NCBI RefSeq assembly: GCF_025532145.1
Contig: NZ_ARXS01000002.1
Span: forward strand, 62,001-126,000
From: Alloalcanivorax balearicus MACL04
GTDB lineage: Bacteria; Pseudomonadota; Gammaproteobacteria; Pseudomonadales; Alcanivoracaceae
Direction: 5' to 3'
DNA: 64,000 nt
How positions within the stretch are numbered: position 1 is the first letter of the stretch; each line of letters opens with the position of its first letter. Under the pieces are notes generated by a model, which ran no database searches, was not told the origin of the DNA, and was given only the letters and a program-made list of their open reading frames with translations. Positions 9,781 to 21,146 of this stretch are shown piece by piece. Both the position numbers and the translations under genes were made by a program.

Positions 9781-9882
9781 TTGGAACTCGGAGGATGTGC
9801 AACAGCGGGAGGTGGTGTCCTGCCCCGGCCGGCGGTCTCTGTAGCGAGGTGCCGGTGTCCTTTGTGTCTTGGTTTATCCCCG

Positions 9883-9919
9883 AAAAAACAAGGCCCGGAT
9901 GGCGGTTGCCGTCCGGGCC
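9883..9919 (-). terminator. Rho-independent terminator of rpoD
   Basis: On the minus strand a 9-base-pair GC-rich stem (from 9911-9919 and 9892-9900, one G-T pair) is followed by a T-run, seen as AAAAAA at 9883-9888 on the plus strand. It lies 18 bases after the rpoD stop and ends the rpsU-yqeY-dnaG-rpoD transcription unit before the tRNA gene. Confidence 0.85.
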
Positions 9920-9936
9920 GGTAGTTATATAACGAC

Positions 9937-11832
<1,896 letters not shown>

Positions 11833-11926
11833 GCGAAATGCCCGTAGTTGGAAGAGCCGTGGTCCTGGGAAAACGGCGTATTATACGCTGATATGGGGGG
11901 TTGAGCCAGTGATCACAAGACCCCCG

Positions 11927-13835
11927 CTATGGTTCCGCCTGGTGTCCGGCTCGCGCTCTGGCGAGTGCCCGGTGAAGCTCTGAAAGCCGCGCCAGGTCCG
12001 GATTGGGGCGGGCTTCCTCGGTTTTCAAAGTCTGTTCCAATGCAAGAGTATGCAGGCGATGCAGGGCGTCGTCCCAGTACCGCCGCGCGGTATCGTCGTC
12101 CATGGTTGGCTTCAGCGCCTCACGCAGCAGGCGGGACAGGGACTCGCCTTGTTCCAGTGCCATGATGGCGCCCAGCGCCGCCGCCGGGGTGGCATGCTCG
12201 CGCACCGCGCCGGCCACCTGCAGCAGCAGATCGACCCGCGCCAGATCCAATTCCTCGACCCCTTCGGGAAGAGGGCGGTCGCGCACCACCTGGGGGTGGG
12301 AGAGCAGCAGCAGGACCAGCCGTTCCACCAGGCCCAGGCCGGGCCGGCGGGCGCGCGATCCCAGATGCGGACGGTCCGGGGCAGGGACCGGTTCGTCCGC
12401 CATGGCCGGCGCGAAGTCCGGCGGCGGTGCGTCGTCCCAATCCGGCTGGTCCGCATGGTCTGTATGGCGGGGGCTGTGCCGCCGGCCTGGGTGCCGGGGC
12501 CGGCCGGGGTGCGGGTTCCGCTGGTGATTCCTGGCGCAGTCGCTCCAGAGAGGAGCGCTCCAGCCGTGTCAGCCGCGCCAGTTCCTCCTCCAGCAGCACC
12601 CGGTAGAACGGCCCCGAGGGCTTGCTCAGGTAGGGGAGCGCCAGCCGCGCCAGGCGTGCCCGGCCGTCCACGGTGTCCAGGTCCAGCCCCTCGGACAGGT
12701 GCCGGAACAGATAGCTGGACAGCGTGTCCGCTTTCTCGGTGAGTGCCAGCAGGGTCTCCGGGCCCTGAGCACGTACCAGGGTGTCCGGGTCCTCGCCGTC
12801 GGGCAGGAACAGGAAACGCGCCTGCTTGCCATCGTCCAGGGCCGGCAGGGTGGATTCCAGGGCCCGCCAGGCGGCGCGTCTTCCGGCATTGTCGCCGTCG
12901 AAACAGAACACCACTTCGTTCACTTGCCGGAACAGGGTCTGGCAGTGCTCCGGGCTGGTGGCGGTGCCGAGGGTCGCCACCACGTTGGGCACACCATGCT
13001 GAGCCAGGGCGATCACATCCATGTAACCCTCCACCACGTAAAGACGATCACTGCGGTCGCGGCTGCGACGCCATTCCCACAGCCCGTACAGTTCCCGGCC
13101 TTTGTGGAACACCGGGGTTTCCGGGCTATTCAGGTATTTGGGTTTGCCGTCGCCGAGCACCCGGCCACCGAAGCCGATGGTACGGCCGCGGGCATCCCGG
13201 ATCGGGAACTGGATCCGGTCGCGGAACTTGTCGTAAACCCGGCCGGTGTCCTCGCGCCGCACCAGCAGGCCGGCGGCGAGGGCTTGCTCCAGCCCGGCCT
13301 GGTCCAGTGACAGCCCGGTCATCAGATTGTCAAAGCCGGGCGGGGCGAAGCCGAGACCGTATTGGGCGGCAATTTCGCCGCTCAGTCCCCGGCCTTTCAG
13401 GTAGGCCACCGCTTTTTGCCGGTCCGGGGCGCTTTTTAATTGCTGGCGATAGTATCGCTCCGCCCGTCCGAGCAAATCGTACAGGGTTTGCAGCCGGCTT
13501 CGGCGCGCTTTTTCCTCACGGCTGTCGTGATGCTCTTCTCGCGGGATGTCCACACCGGCGCGGCCGGCCAACTGTTCCACCGCCTCGGGGAAGGAGAGGT
13601 GGTCGTACTCCATGACGAAGCGCAGGGCATCGCCGGAGGCGCCACAGCCGAAGCAGTAGTAGAATTGCTTGTCCGGGGACACCGTGAACGACGGCGTCTT
13701 CTCCTGGTGGAATGGGCAGCACGCGGAATAGTTGCGTCCGGTCTTCTTCAGCGGCACGCGGGCGTCGATCAGCGGCACGATGTCGATTCGCGCGAGAAGA
13801 TCCTGAATAAAATGTTCGGGAATCAGACCGGCCAT
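11927..13835 (-). CDS. dnaG: DNA primase DnaG, with an apparent frameshift in the linker before the DnaB-binding domain
   Basis: DnaG makes RNA primers at the replication fork. The N-terminal zinc finger is CPFHQEKTPSF...YYCFGCG. The TOPRIM core includes VVEGYMDVIAL and the metal-binding FDGDNAG. The frame from 13835 runs through the core and into a Pro/Ala-rich linker, then degenerates. The C-terminal helicase-binding domain (EQGESLSRLLREALKP ... LSELHRALARARAGHQ) is in a different frame that ends at 11927. The two frames meet near 12440-12540, where a run of five G lies at 12469-12473; one extra base there would explain the break. Rejoined, the protein is about 645 residues, normal for DnaG. 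Because dnaG is essential, I suspect a sequencing error or a tolerated shift, not gene loss. Confidence 0.9.
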
Positions 13836-13966
13836 GGGAAGAATATTCCGACTCACCCGGGCTGATGGCAAGTCCGGCTAATGAGAGAGTGGTGGTGGAG
13901 GCCGGCACACAGCAGCTGATGAGGGCGCCGTCGGGGATGGACGGGAACCGCGTGCCGGGTCCGGAA

Positions 13967-14416
13967 TCAGCCAGTGAGCCTGGCTTTGACCTTGCCGCTA
14001 ACCGCGCCTATGTCGGCCCGGCCCTGCAGTTTGGGCTTGAGCAAGCCCATGACTTTGCCCATGTCACCCATGCCGGCGGCGCCGGTACTGGTGATGGCCT
14101 CGTCGATCAATGCCTCGATTTCGGCATCGCTCAGGGGCTGGGGCAGGAATTCCTGGAGGATCAGAATTTCCGCTTCTTCCACCTCGGCCAGTTCCGGACG
14201 GTTGGCGTCACGGTACTGACCGGCGGAATCCTTGCGCTGCTTGACCAGTTTATCGAGCACGGCGAGGGCGCGGGCGTCATCCACTTCGATGCGCTCGTCC
14301 ACCTCGATTTGCTTCAGCGCCGCCATCGTCATACGCAGGACACCCAGGCGCACCTTGTCTTTGGCGCGCATGGCGTCTTTGGTAGCGTCGGCGAGCTGTG
14401 CTTTGATCGCGCTCAT
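13967..14416 (-). CDS. yqeY: GatB/YqeY domain protein
   Basis: A 149-residue YqeY-family protein, resembling the C-terminal tRNA-binding domain of the GatB amidotransferase subunit; its function in bacteria is not settled. Visible features are the N-terminal helix KAQLADATKDAMRAKDKVRLGVLRM and the family motif MGDMGKVMGLLKPKLQGRAD near the C-terminus. I chose the ATG at 14416 over an in-frame TTG two codons upstream. It lies 21 bases after rpsU and before dnaG, the standard order in pseudomonads and relatives. Confidence 0.92.
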   Translation of the reverse strand: MSAIKAQLADATKDAMRAKDKVRLGVLRMTMAALKQIEVDERIEVDDARALAVLDKLVKQRKDSAGQYRDANRPELAEVEEAEILILQEFLPQPLSDAEIEALIDEAITSTGAAGMGDMGKVMGLLKPKLQGRADIGAVSGKVKARLTG

Positions 14417-14437
14417 GGTCAAAGACCGGAAACGGTC

Positions 14438-14653
14438 TTAGTACAGACGCTTACGGGCGAGCTGTTCGCGTTGCAGCTTCTTCAGGTGACGCTTGACCGC
14501 GGCAGCGCGCTTACGCTTGCGTTCCTGAGTCGGCTTCTCGTAGTTCTCGCGACGGCGGACTTCGGACAGAACACCGGCTTTTTCACAGGAGCGCTTAAAG
14601 CGGCGCAGGGCCACGTCGAAGGGTTCGCCTTCTTTTACTTTCACCTGAGGCAT
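14438..14653 (-). CDS. rpsU: 30S ribosomal protein S21
   Basis: This 71-residue, very basic protein is the complete length for S21, which binds the 30S subunit and aids translation initiation. The conserved core [30 protein letters not shown] is intact. The ATG at 14653 is preceded by AGGTGAT. It is the first gene of the rpsU-yqeY-dnaG-rpoD block and is divergent from tsaD. Confidence 0.98.
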   Translation of the reverse strand: MPQVKVKEGEPFDVALRRFKRSCEKAGVLSEVRRRENYEKPTQERKRKRAAAVKRHLKKLQREQLARKRLY

Positions 14654-14873
14654 GAAGTATCACCTACCTAAAAAGTGTTGAGTTGTGTGGGTTCCGCCAC
14701 GGGCTCAGGTGGTCCCTCGGGGGCAAACGTCATGGGGACGGCCACCCAGGCGGCAGGGCGCGAATTCTACCCGCGACCGGCAGGTAAATGCAAATGGCGG
14801 CGCGCCGGGCTATTATGCCGGCCCTCGCCAGCGGGTGCGCCGCTGGCCGGATTCCGCTTTTTGAGGTGGCTAA

Positions 14874-15911
14874 ATGCGCGTTTTGGGCATCGAAACCAGT
14901 TGCGACGAGACCGGCGTGGCCGTGTACGACACCGAACGGGGCCTGTTGAGCCAGGCCCTGTTCAGTCAGATCGACATGCACGCGGTCTATGGCGGTGTGG
15001 TGCCGGAGTTGGCCAGCCGCGACCATGTACGGCGCTTGTTGCCGCTGCTGCGCCAGGTCCTGTCCGACGCCGGCATTGGCGCCCGGGAGCTGGACGGTGT
15101 CGCCTACACCGCCGGGCCGGGGCTGGCCGGGGCCCTGCTGGTGGGCGCCGGCGTGGCTCGCGCTCTGGCCTACGGCTGGGGCGTGCCGGCGTTACCGGTA
15201 CACCATATGGAAGGGCACCTGCTGGCGCCGCTGCTGGAAGACGACGCCCCGGACTTTCCTTTTGTCGCGCTGCTGGTCAGTGGTGGGCACTCACTGCTGC
15301 TGGAAGCCCGCGCCCTGGGCGAATACGTCCCTCTGGGCGAGTCGGTGGACGACGCCGCCGGTGAAGCCTTCGACAAGGCGGCGAAGATGATGGGGCTGGG
15401 CTACCCCGGCGGCCCGGCGATCAGCCGTCTGGCGGAGCAGGGGAGGGCCGGGCGCTTTCGTTTTCCCCGGCCGATGACCGACCGGCCCGGCCTGGATATG
15501 AGCTTTTCGGGCCTCAAGACCTTCACACTCAACACCATTCACGATCTGGGCGGCGCCGCCGCGCTGGATGACCAGGATCGCGCCGATGTGGCCCTGGCGT
15601 TCCAGGAAGCGGTGGTGGACACCCTGGTGATCAAGTGCCGCCGGGCCATGCAGGCCACGGGCGCCAAGCGCCTGGTGGTGGCCGGTGGCGTCAGTGCCAA
15701 TGGCATGTTGCGCGAGCGACTGGCTCAGGCCATGGGCAAGCTGGGGGTGAAGGTGTATTACCCCGGGCTGGCGTATTGCACCGACAATGGCGCCATGATC
15801 GCCTATGCCGGAGCACTCAGGCTGGCCGCCGGCGAGCGTCAGGAGGGGCTGGGCGTGAGCGTGCGGGCGCGTTGGCCGCTGGCGGAACTGGCGCGGGTGC
15901 CTGTCCGCTGA
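14874..15911 (+). CDS. tsaD: tRNA threonylcarbamoyladenosine synthase subunit TsaD
   Basis: This 345-residue protein transfers threonylcarbamoyl to A37 of ANN-reading tRNAs, together with TsaB and TsaE. It begins with the ASKHA-fold phosphate motif [15 protein letters not shown]. It has the metal-binding HMEGHL, the SGGHSLLL segment, and the C-terminal [13 protein letters not shown]. Gene position, divergent from rpsU, is conserved in gammaproteobacteria. A palindromic repeat follows the stop codon. Confidence 0.98.
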   Translation: MRVLGIETSCDETGVAVYDTERGLLSQALFSQIDMHAVYGGVVPELASRDHVRRLLPLLRQVLSDAGIGARELDGVAYTAGPGLAGALLVGAGVARALAYGWGVPALPVHHMEGHLLAPLLEDDAPDFPFVALLVSGGHSLLLEARALGEYVPLGESVDDAAGEAFDKAAKMMGLGYPGGPAISRLAEQGRAGRFRFPRPMTDRPGLDMSFSGLKTFTLNTIHDLGGAAALDDQDRADVALAFQEAVVDTLVIKCRRAMQATGAKRLVVAGGVSANGMLRERLAQAMGKLGVKVYYPGLAYCTDNGAMIAYAGALRLAAGERQEGLGVSVRARWPLAELARVPVR

Positions 15912-15945
15912 GCCCGATAGCTACATCCCGGTCCCGGACTACGGA

Positions 15946-16024
15946 GCCGCTGTAGGAGCTTGCCCTGCAAGCGAATTGAGCCCGCTACCCAAAAAATCGC
16001 TTGCAGGCAAGCTCCTACAGCGGC
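15946..16024. repeat. Palindromic intergenic repeat, family 1, copy 1
   Basis: Two nearly perfect complementary arms (GCCGCTGTAGGAGCTTG... and ...CAAGCTCCTACAGCGGC) flank a short spacer, forming a long hairpin of REP/BIME type. The same core (GCTTGCAGGCAAGCTCC) recurs at 39883-39963 and, as a half element, at 48331-48362. It lies between the converging tsaD and plsY genes and may act as a bidirectional terminator. Confidence 0.9.
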
Positions 16025-16085
16025 TTCGTGGCTGTTTGGGAGCGCATGCTTCCAAGATCGGCAGATTGGCCTGTAACCGGCGCCC

Positions 16086-16691
16086 CTAACCTTTCTTCCT
16101 GAACCCCAGTTCCTCACCGCGCAGCAGTTTGGCCAGGTTGGCGCGGTGACGCACGATCATGATCACGGTCAGGGCGGCCATCGGCAGCGCGGCGCCGGTT
16201 AGCCAGAACCACAAGCAGATGGGCGCCGCGATGAAGGCGCTCAGCGACGCCACCGAGGAAATTCGCACCCCCCCGAACACCGCCAGCCATACCGCACCGG
16301 CCACCAGGCCACTGGGCCAGTGCAGCGGGAACAGCACGCCAAAGGCGGTGGCCACGCCCTTGCCGCCGCGGAACTGGAAAAACAGCGGGAACAGATGGCC
16401 GAGGAAGGCGCAGAAGCCGACCAGCGCCACGGCGAACGCCGACAGGTCCAGGGCCCGCGCCACCAGCACCGGGATCACCCCTTTCAGTACATCGCCGAGC
16501 AGGGTCAGTGCCGCCGCTGGTTTGCCGGCGATGCGCAGCACGTTGGTGGCGCCGGGGTTGCTGGAACCCTGGGTACGCGGGTCCGGATGGCCGAACAAAC
16601 GACAGACCAGGATGGCGCTGGAAATCGAACCCAGCAGATACGCCATCGCGCATAAAGACAGCAACCAACCCCAGCTTTCCTGTAATGCCAT
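16086..16691 (-). CDS. plsY: Acyl-phosphate glycerol-3-phosphate acyltransferase PlsY
   Basis: A 201-residue integral membrane enzyme that acylates glycerol-3-phosphate from acyl-phosphate in the first step of phospholipid synthesis. The three catalytic motifs are present: LLGSISSAIL, the GSSNPGATNVLR loop, and the Gly/Lys-rich FRGGKGVATAFG; HRANLAKLLRGEE is near the C-terminus. About five membrane segments are visible. I chose ATG 16691, though a GTG three codons upstream is possible. It is divergent from folB, as in many gammaproteobacteria. Confidence 0.96.
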   Translation of the reverse strand: MALQESWGWLLSLCAMAYLLGSISSAILVCRLFGHPDPRTQGSSNPGATNVLRIAGKPAAALTLLGDVLKGVIPVLVARALDLSAFAVALVGFCAFLGHLFPLFFQFRGGKGVATAFGVLFPLHWPSGLVAGAVWLAVFGGVRISSVASLSAFIAAPICLWFWLTGAALPMAALTVIMIVRHRANLAKLLRGEELGFRKKG

Positions 16692-16843
16692 GGCAACCAC
16701 CGGCTATAATCCCCGAATCAACAGGCTGGACATTGTACACACAAGCCGCTTGTCGCGCGTCACCCCGGCTTCAGGCTCCCGGGAGCGGCGCCGCCAAACC
16801 TAACCGCGTATCAGGCCCGCGCGCGGCCGGACCGAGGAACAGC

Positions 16844-17200
16844 ATGGACATCGTTTATATCAATGATTTGAAAGTCGATACGGTGATCGGCATTTTCGAC
16901 TGGGAGCGGCGTATCCGTCAGACCGTCAGCCTGGATCTGGAGATGGCCGCGGATATCAGCAAGGGCGCCGCCACCGATCATATTGATGACGCTCTGGACT
17001 ACAAAAGCATCAGCAAGCGCCTGATCGCCTTTATCGAGGAGAGTGAATTCCAACTGGTGGAAACCCTGGCGGAACGGGTGGCGGCGCTGGTGCTGGAGGA
17101 ATTCAATGTGCCCTGGCTGCGATTGCGGCTGAGCAAACCCGGTGCCCTGCGCGGTGCCCGCGACGTTGGCGTGATCATCGAGCGCGGGGAGCGTTCCTGA
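16844..17200 (+). CDS. folB: Dihydroneopterin aldolase FolB
   Basis: A 118-residue enzyme of folate synthesis that splits 7,8-dihydroneopterin to 6-hydroxymethyl-dihydropterin. Family features are INDLKVDTVIGIFDWERRIRQ at the N-terminus, a DYKSISK motif, and VETLAERVAALVL, where the Glu contacts the pterin. The longer open frame upstream is non-coding; the ATG at 16844 matches the family start. The stop overlaps the folK start (TGATG), so the two are coupled. Confidence 0.96.
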   Translation: MDIVYINDLKVDTVIGIFDWERRIRQTVSLDLEMAADISKGAATDHIDDALDYKSISKRLIAFIEESEFQLVETLAERVAALVLEEFNVPWLRLRLSKPGALRGARDVGVIIERGERS

Positions 17201-17709
17201 TGGCGGAGGTGTTTCTCAGTCTCGGCTCCAACATCGACCGGCAACACAATATCCATTCCGGTCTCGATGCGCTGGCGGAGCGGTTCGGTGAGCTGAGGCT
17301 GAGCCCGGTGTATGAAAGCGAGGCGGTGGGCTTCAAGGGCAGCCCGTTCTTTAATTTGGTGGTGGCTCTGCATACGGAGCTGCCGGTGGGGGAACTGGCC
17401 GGGGCGCTGCATGATATCGAACGCGGTCACGGCCGGGTTCGCGGCGAGAAGAAGTTCGCCAGCCGCACCCTGGATATCGACATCCTCACTTACGACGATG
17501 CGGTTGGCAAGGTGGATGGCATCGAGCTGCCGCGCGGGGAAATTCTAAAGCACGCTTTCGTGCTGCGTCCGCTGGCGGATCTGGCGCCGGAGACGCGGCA
17601 CCCGGGGAACGGGCGCCGCTACCGGGAGTTGCTGGTGGAAACCGACTTCAAGGGCCAGCGGCTCTGGCAAGTGCCGTTTCGCTGGCCGGATGGCGGTATC
17701 ACTGAATGA
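17200..17709 (+). CDS. folK: HPPK, 2-amino-4-hydroxy-6-hydroxymethyldihydropteridine diphosphokinase
   Basis: This 169-residue enzyme transfers pyrophosphate from ATP to 6-hydroxymethyl-dihydropterin, the step after FolB. Visible family motifs are LSLGSNIDRQHN, SPVYESEAVGFKGSPFFN, the loop with GRVRGEKKFASRTLDIDIL (the DID pair binds Mg), and LPHP-like LPRGEILKHAFVLRPL. It overlaps folB by one base. Its last 11 bases overlap the end of a convergent lipoprotein gene. Confidence 0.96.
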   Translation: MAEVFLSLGSNIDRQHNIHSGLDALAERFGELRLSPVYESEAVGFKGSPFFNLVVALHTELPVGELAGALHDIERGHGRVRGEKKFASRTLDIDILTYDDAVGKVDGIELPRGEILKHAFVLRPLADLAPETRHPGNGRRYRELLVETDFKGQRLWQVPFRWPDGGITE

Positions 17710-18583
17710 ACGAGTTCTCCGCTTCAATCATATAAGCTTCGAACTGCTCGCAGGTGTAGTTGGTGGCGACGCCGTTGATGGTCACGATGATGCTGTCCCG
17801 GTGTTCCACCAGAACCTCGGCGTGCGTATTGCTGGCACCGCGCAGTCGGATCTCGCCGGATTCAGGGCAGAATTCCTGGCTCAAATTCCGCGTTAATGGT
17901 TGCGCGGTGGTGATGCTGACTTGCTCGCTTCTGCCGTTTACCAGGAGCTTTCCTTCTACTGTGTAGACAACACTTTCAGACAGATAGTCCCAGGTGGTTT
18001 CCAAATCCTCCACCACCCAGTTGGCCTTGTATTCGCCTTCGCCGTTCTGGCTGGGGCCCTGTGCATCGACCTGAACGTCCACATCGACGAAATGGTCGAC
18101 AGTGTCCCTAACGTAGTCAAATTCTCCGCTGATCAAGATGTTCGCCTCTACGGGATTTCCCGCCACCAGGTTGAAACCGGTGGTTTCGACTTCCAGAGTG
18201 GAGTCACCATCAAAGTCGTAGCGGACGGTGCCAGCCAAGGTTACAGGGGCGCCACTTTCACCATTAAGGACGCAGTTTTTGGCGGTGGCGCTGGTGGGAA
18301 TATCGTTGGCGCCGTGAACGACGTCGATAGAGCCTGGAGCACATTCCCCTTCCAGATCGGGGAGCATAATAGCGTGCATCTGCACCGGCGCCATTCCCAG
18401 ACTGCCTTCCAAAGCAAGATAAAAAAGAGGGCCGGCGTTGTCGTTATTCAGGCTGACAAAGGGCTCTTGATTTCCTCCGGAGCCGGAGGAACCACCACCG
18501 CCACCACAGGCGGCAAGAGCCGTGGCGAGCAAGACAGGAGTGAGTCCCCGCGCACGGGAGAAACCGGTATTGAAAAGTGACAT
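17699..18583 (-). CDS. Predicted secreted lipoprotein, no recognised family
   Basis: A 294-residue protein with a lipoprotein signal peptide: hydrophobic segment LTPVLLATALAAC with lipidated Cys26, followed by a Gly/Ser-rich linker (GGGGGSSGSGG). The mature part is rich in beta-type Thr/Val/Asp sequence, without a domain I recognise. It should be anchored in the outer or inner membrane facing the periplasm. It converges on folK with an 11-base overlap of coding ends. Confidence 0.75.
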   Translation of the reverse strand: MSLFNTGFSRARGLTPVLLATALAACGGGGGSSGSGGNQEPFVSLNNDNAGPLFYLALEGSLGMAPVQMHAIMLPDLEGECAPGSIDVVHGANDIPTSATAKNCVLNGESGAPVTLAGTVRYDFDGDSTLEVETTGFNLVAGNPVEANILISGEFDYVRDTVDHFVDVDVQVDAQGPSQNGEGEYKANWVVEDLETTWDYLSESVVYTVEGKLLVNGRSEQVSITTAQPLTRNLSQEFCPESGEIRLRGASNTHAEVLVEHRDSIIVTINGVATNYTCEQFEAYMIEAENSFIQ

Positions 18584-18806
18584 GACAATATCCCTAAACC
18601 GAAAAAAGAAGCGTCAGTCGGCTCCGTTCGGGACGGGAAAGTTAAGCCGGTTGGCTCACGCTAGACTCCATCCCTGAGTCGACAGGATCGACCGTCATCG
18701 TTGTTGATGTTGTGACGAGCAGCCTCCCACGGCCTTCGTCGATGCGGTCTTGGTTATCAACCATAGCGGCAAAGGACGGTCGCGCCAATCCCCGTGGCGC
18801 CGCTTC

Positions 18807-19544
18807 TCAGGTGCCGGGGAAGGACAGGGAGCGGCCGCCATCCACGGCGATGATCTGTCCGGTGATGTAGGGGGCCTGATCGGCGAGCCAGGCCACCGTG
18901 TTGGCGATATCGTCCGGGTCGCCGGCACGGCCCAGCGGCAGGGCGTCAAGAATCGTCTGCTGGGATTGCTGCCCCTGTTCCGGCCATAGGATTGGCCCTG
19001 GAGCCACGCCGTTGACGCGCACTTCAGGGCCCAGTTCCCGGGCCAGGCTGCGGGTCATCATCGCCAGCCCGGCCTTGGCCATGCAGTACAGCGGATGCTC
19101 ACGCAGCGGCTTTTCAGCATAAACGTCCACCAGATTAACGATGGCGCCGTGATGCTGTTTCAAGGTCGCGGCCAGTGCCTGGCTGAGCAGAAACGGCGCC
19201 CGCAGGTTGCTGTGCATCAGTTGATCCCAGTCCTCATCGCTGGCCTGATGCAGAGGCGTGCGATAGAACCGGGAGGCGTTGTTCACCAGCAGTCGCAGGT
19301 TGGGCTTCAGAGCCAGGGCCTCGGCGGCCAGTTGCCGTACCTGGTCGGGCACCACCAGGTCCGCGTACAGGCAGGCTGCGCTGTCGTTGCGCTGCCGGTT
19401 GAGGTCCTCCACCAAGGCCTGGGCTTGTTCTTCGCTGTGGTGGTAGTGAACGATCACATCGTAGCCCAATTGGTGCAGGCGACGGGCAATACGGGCGCCA
19501 ATGCGGCGCGCGGCGCCGGTGACCAGGGCTACGGGAGTGGCCAT
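18807..19544 (-). CDS. Pteridine reductase-like short-chain dehydrogenase (FolM/PTR1 type)
   Basis: A 245-residue SDR enzyme that probably reduces dihydromonapterin, dihydrobiopterin or dihydrofolate with NADPH. The cofactor motif is TGAARRIG (9-16), where the double Arg favours NADPH. The NNAS segment is at 88-91 and the active-site pair is Tyr153/Lys157. The Ser of the usual SDR triad is replaced by Asp140 (NLVDV), as in PTR1 and FolM. The frame extends upstream, but the ATG at 19544 fits the family start. It overlaps the end of cca by 16 bases and shares the neighbourhood with folB-folK, which supports a pterin substrate. Confidence 0.88.
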   Translation of the reverse strand: MATPVALVTGAARRIGARIARRLHQLGYDVIVHYHHSEEQAQALVEDLNRQRNDSAACLYADLVVPDQVRQLAAEALALKPNLRLLVNNASRFYRTPLHQASDEDWDQLMHSNLRAPFLLSQALAATLKQHHGAIVNLVDVYAEKPLREHPLYCMAKAGLAMMTRSLARELGPEVRVNGVAPGPILWPEQGQQSQQTILDALPLGRAGDPDDIANTVAWLADQAPYITGQIIAVDGGRSLSFPGT

Positions 19545-20776
19545 TTTTCCACGAACTCCTGTCGGTAAAGGCGGATGGCGCGAATGCGTTTGCTTTCCAG
19601 AGCGCGGCCGAGCGCGGGGCCGGACAGGCCGGCCTGACGCAGCCCCGCCACATCCACGGTGCGTACCACCTCGGCGACGCCGAGCAGGAATTCGCCTTGT
19701 GGAAAGGGCGCTTTGGGGTCGGCCTGGCAGGTGCGGTAATCCGCCTCGCAGGCGTCGACGAAGAAGCGCAATCGGCGGGGGCGGCGGATCACATCCAGGG
19801 CGTGCAGAACTTCCCATACTCTTGGCGGGCGCAACTTGAGGACGCGACGTCCGCGGTTCTGCCAGCGCGCCATGACGGCGGCGGCGTCCGCCATTTCCCT
19901 GGGAACCCGCAACCGCTTGGACATCTCCAGTGCCAGCGTTTCGCTCTGCCTTTCGTAATTTTGATGACGCGGCCAGCGGTCCGGCGGTGTACTGGCCTTG
20001 CCGAGGTCATGGCAGAGCAGGGCGTAGCGGCCGGTCAGGGACAGGTTCTGCCGGGCCGCCTGGGCCAGACAGCGCCATTGGTGGGTAAGCACATCGACGG
20101 TGGGGTGATGGTCCGGAGACTGAGGGATGCCGTCCAGGTTGGCCAGTTCCGGAAACAACTCCGCCAGTGCGCCGCATTCATGCAGGATGCGGAAGAACGT
20201 TTGCGGTGAGCGTTCCATCAGTGCCCGGCTGGTTTCCTTCCAGACCCGTTCCGGACTGAGATGTTGCAGCTCGCCCGCCAGCACGATGTCGGTCATCAGG
20301 TCCATGGTTTCGCGGGCCACGCGAAAGCCGAGCCAGTGATAGCGGGCGGCGAAACGGGCCACCCGCAGAACCCGCAGCGGATCCTCGGCGAAGGCCGGGG
20401 ACACATGGCGCAGCAGCCGCTCCTTGAGATCGTTTTGACCGTTATAGGGGTCGATCAAGCGGCCATCACCGGCTCTGGCCATGGCGTTGATGGTCAGATC
20501 CCGGCGTTTCAGGTCGTCTTCCAGCGTCACGTCCTCGGCGGTGTGGAAGAGAAAACCACCGTGGCCGTGGCCGTGCTTGCGTTCGGTACGGGCGAGAGCG
20601 TACTCCTCGCCGGTCCGCGGATGCAGGAACACCGGGAAGTCATTACCCACGGGTTTGTAGCCTTGTGCCAAAAGAGTATCGGGGGTGCCACCCACCACCA
20701 CCCAATCTTTCTCCTTGACCGGCAGTCCGAGCAATTCGTCGCGGACCGCACCGCCGACAAGATAGATATCCATCAT
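19529..20776 (-). CDS. cca: CCA-adding tRNA nucleotidyltransferase
   Basis: A 415-residue class II nucleotidyltransferase that adds or repairs the CCA end of tRNAs. The N-terminal catalytic motif is YLVGGAVRDELLG followed by the DWVVVG strand. The nucleotide-recognition region includes DLTINAMA and DPLRVLRVARFAARY. An HD phosphohydrolase domain follows with CHDLGKAST, as in the E. coli-type enzyme. The second gene of the pair, the pteridine reductase, begins inside its 3' end. Confidence 0.96.
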   Translation of the reverse strand: MMDIYLVGGAVRDELLGLPVKEKDWVVVGGTPDTLLAQGYKPVGNDFPVFLHPRTGEEYALARTERKHGHGHGGFLFHTAEDVTLEDDLKRRDLTINAMARAGDGRLIDPYNGQNDLKERLLRHVSPAFAEDPLRVLRVARFAARYHWLGFRVARETMDLMTDIVLAGELQHLSPERVWKETSRALMERSPQTFFRILHECGALAELFPELANLDGIPQSPDHHPTVDVLTHQWRCLAQAARQNLSLTGRYALLCHDLGKASTPPDRWPRHQNYERQSETLALEMSKRLRVPREMADAAAVMARWQNRGRRVLKLRPPRVWEVLHALDVIRRPRRLRFFVDACEADYRTCQADPKAPFPQGEFLLGVAEVVRTVDVAGLRQAGLSGPALGRALESKRIRAIRLYRQEFVEKWPLP

Positions 20777-21146
20777 GTTCGCTATCGCTTCCAGGTAAAC
20801 ATTAGAATGTCATGTCTGGTCTGGCCGGAAAACCGCCGGGGCCAGGAATGCGCTCGAATTCGACGCGAACGGTTATTTTCTGGTCTGCGGGCGTCCGCTT
20901 GCTCCGATCTCCCTGTGGGAAGCTGCCTGGGCAGCGAATCTGACAGGCGATGACGGGAAATGACAATCCACATGGCGTTTATCACCATTGAACCGGGCTT
21001 GGGGCCATGGTTTAGTGCTTCGTCATTATTTGATTCGGATCATTGCCTGATTTGGGCATGTGGACACCAGCGCGCCATCCGTCATCGCGGCGTCACCGGC
21101 CGATGCTTTGTCCGACCGCCCCTGGCTCAACGGGAGAGATAGTTTC
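20777..21146. other. Intergenic stretch with no recognised feature
   Basis: These 370 bases lie between the divergent cca and nitronate monooxygenase genes and must hold promoters for both. I see no RNA gene, strong hairpin or repeat. The short open frames present have no family match and no convincing ribosome site. Confidence 0.6.

Noticed and set aside
20782-20988. Small minus-strand frame of 68 codons upstream of cca
   Set aside because: No ribosome site, no family match and Arg-rich composition typical of chance frames.
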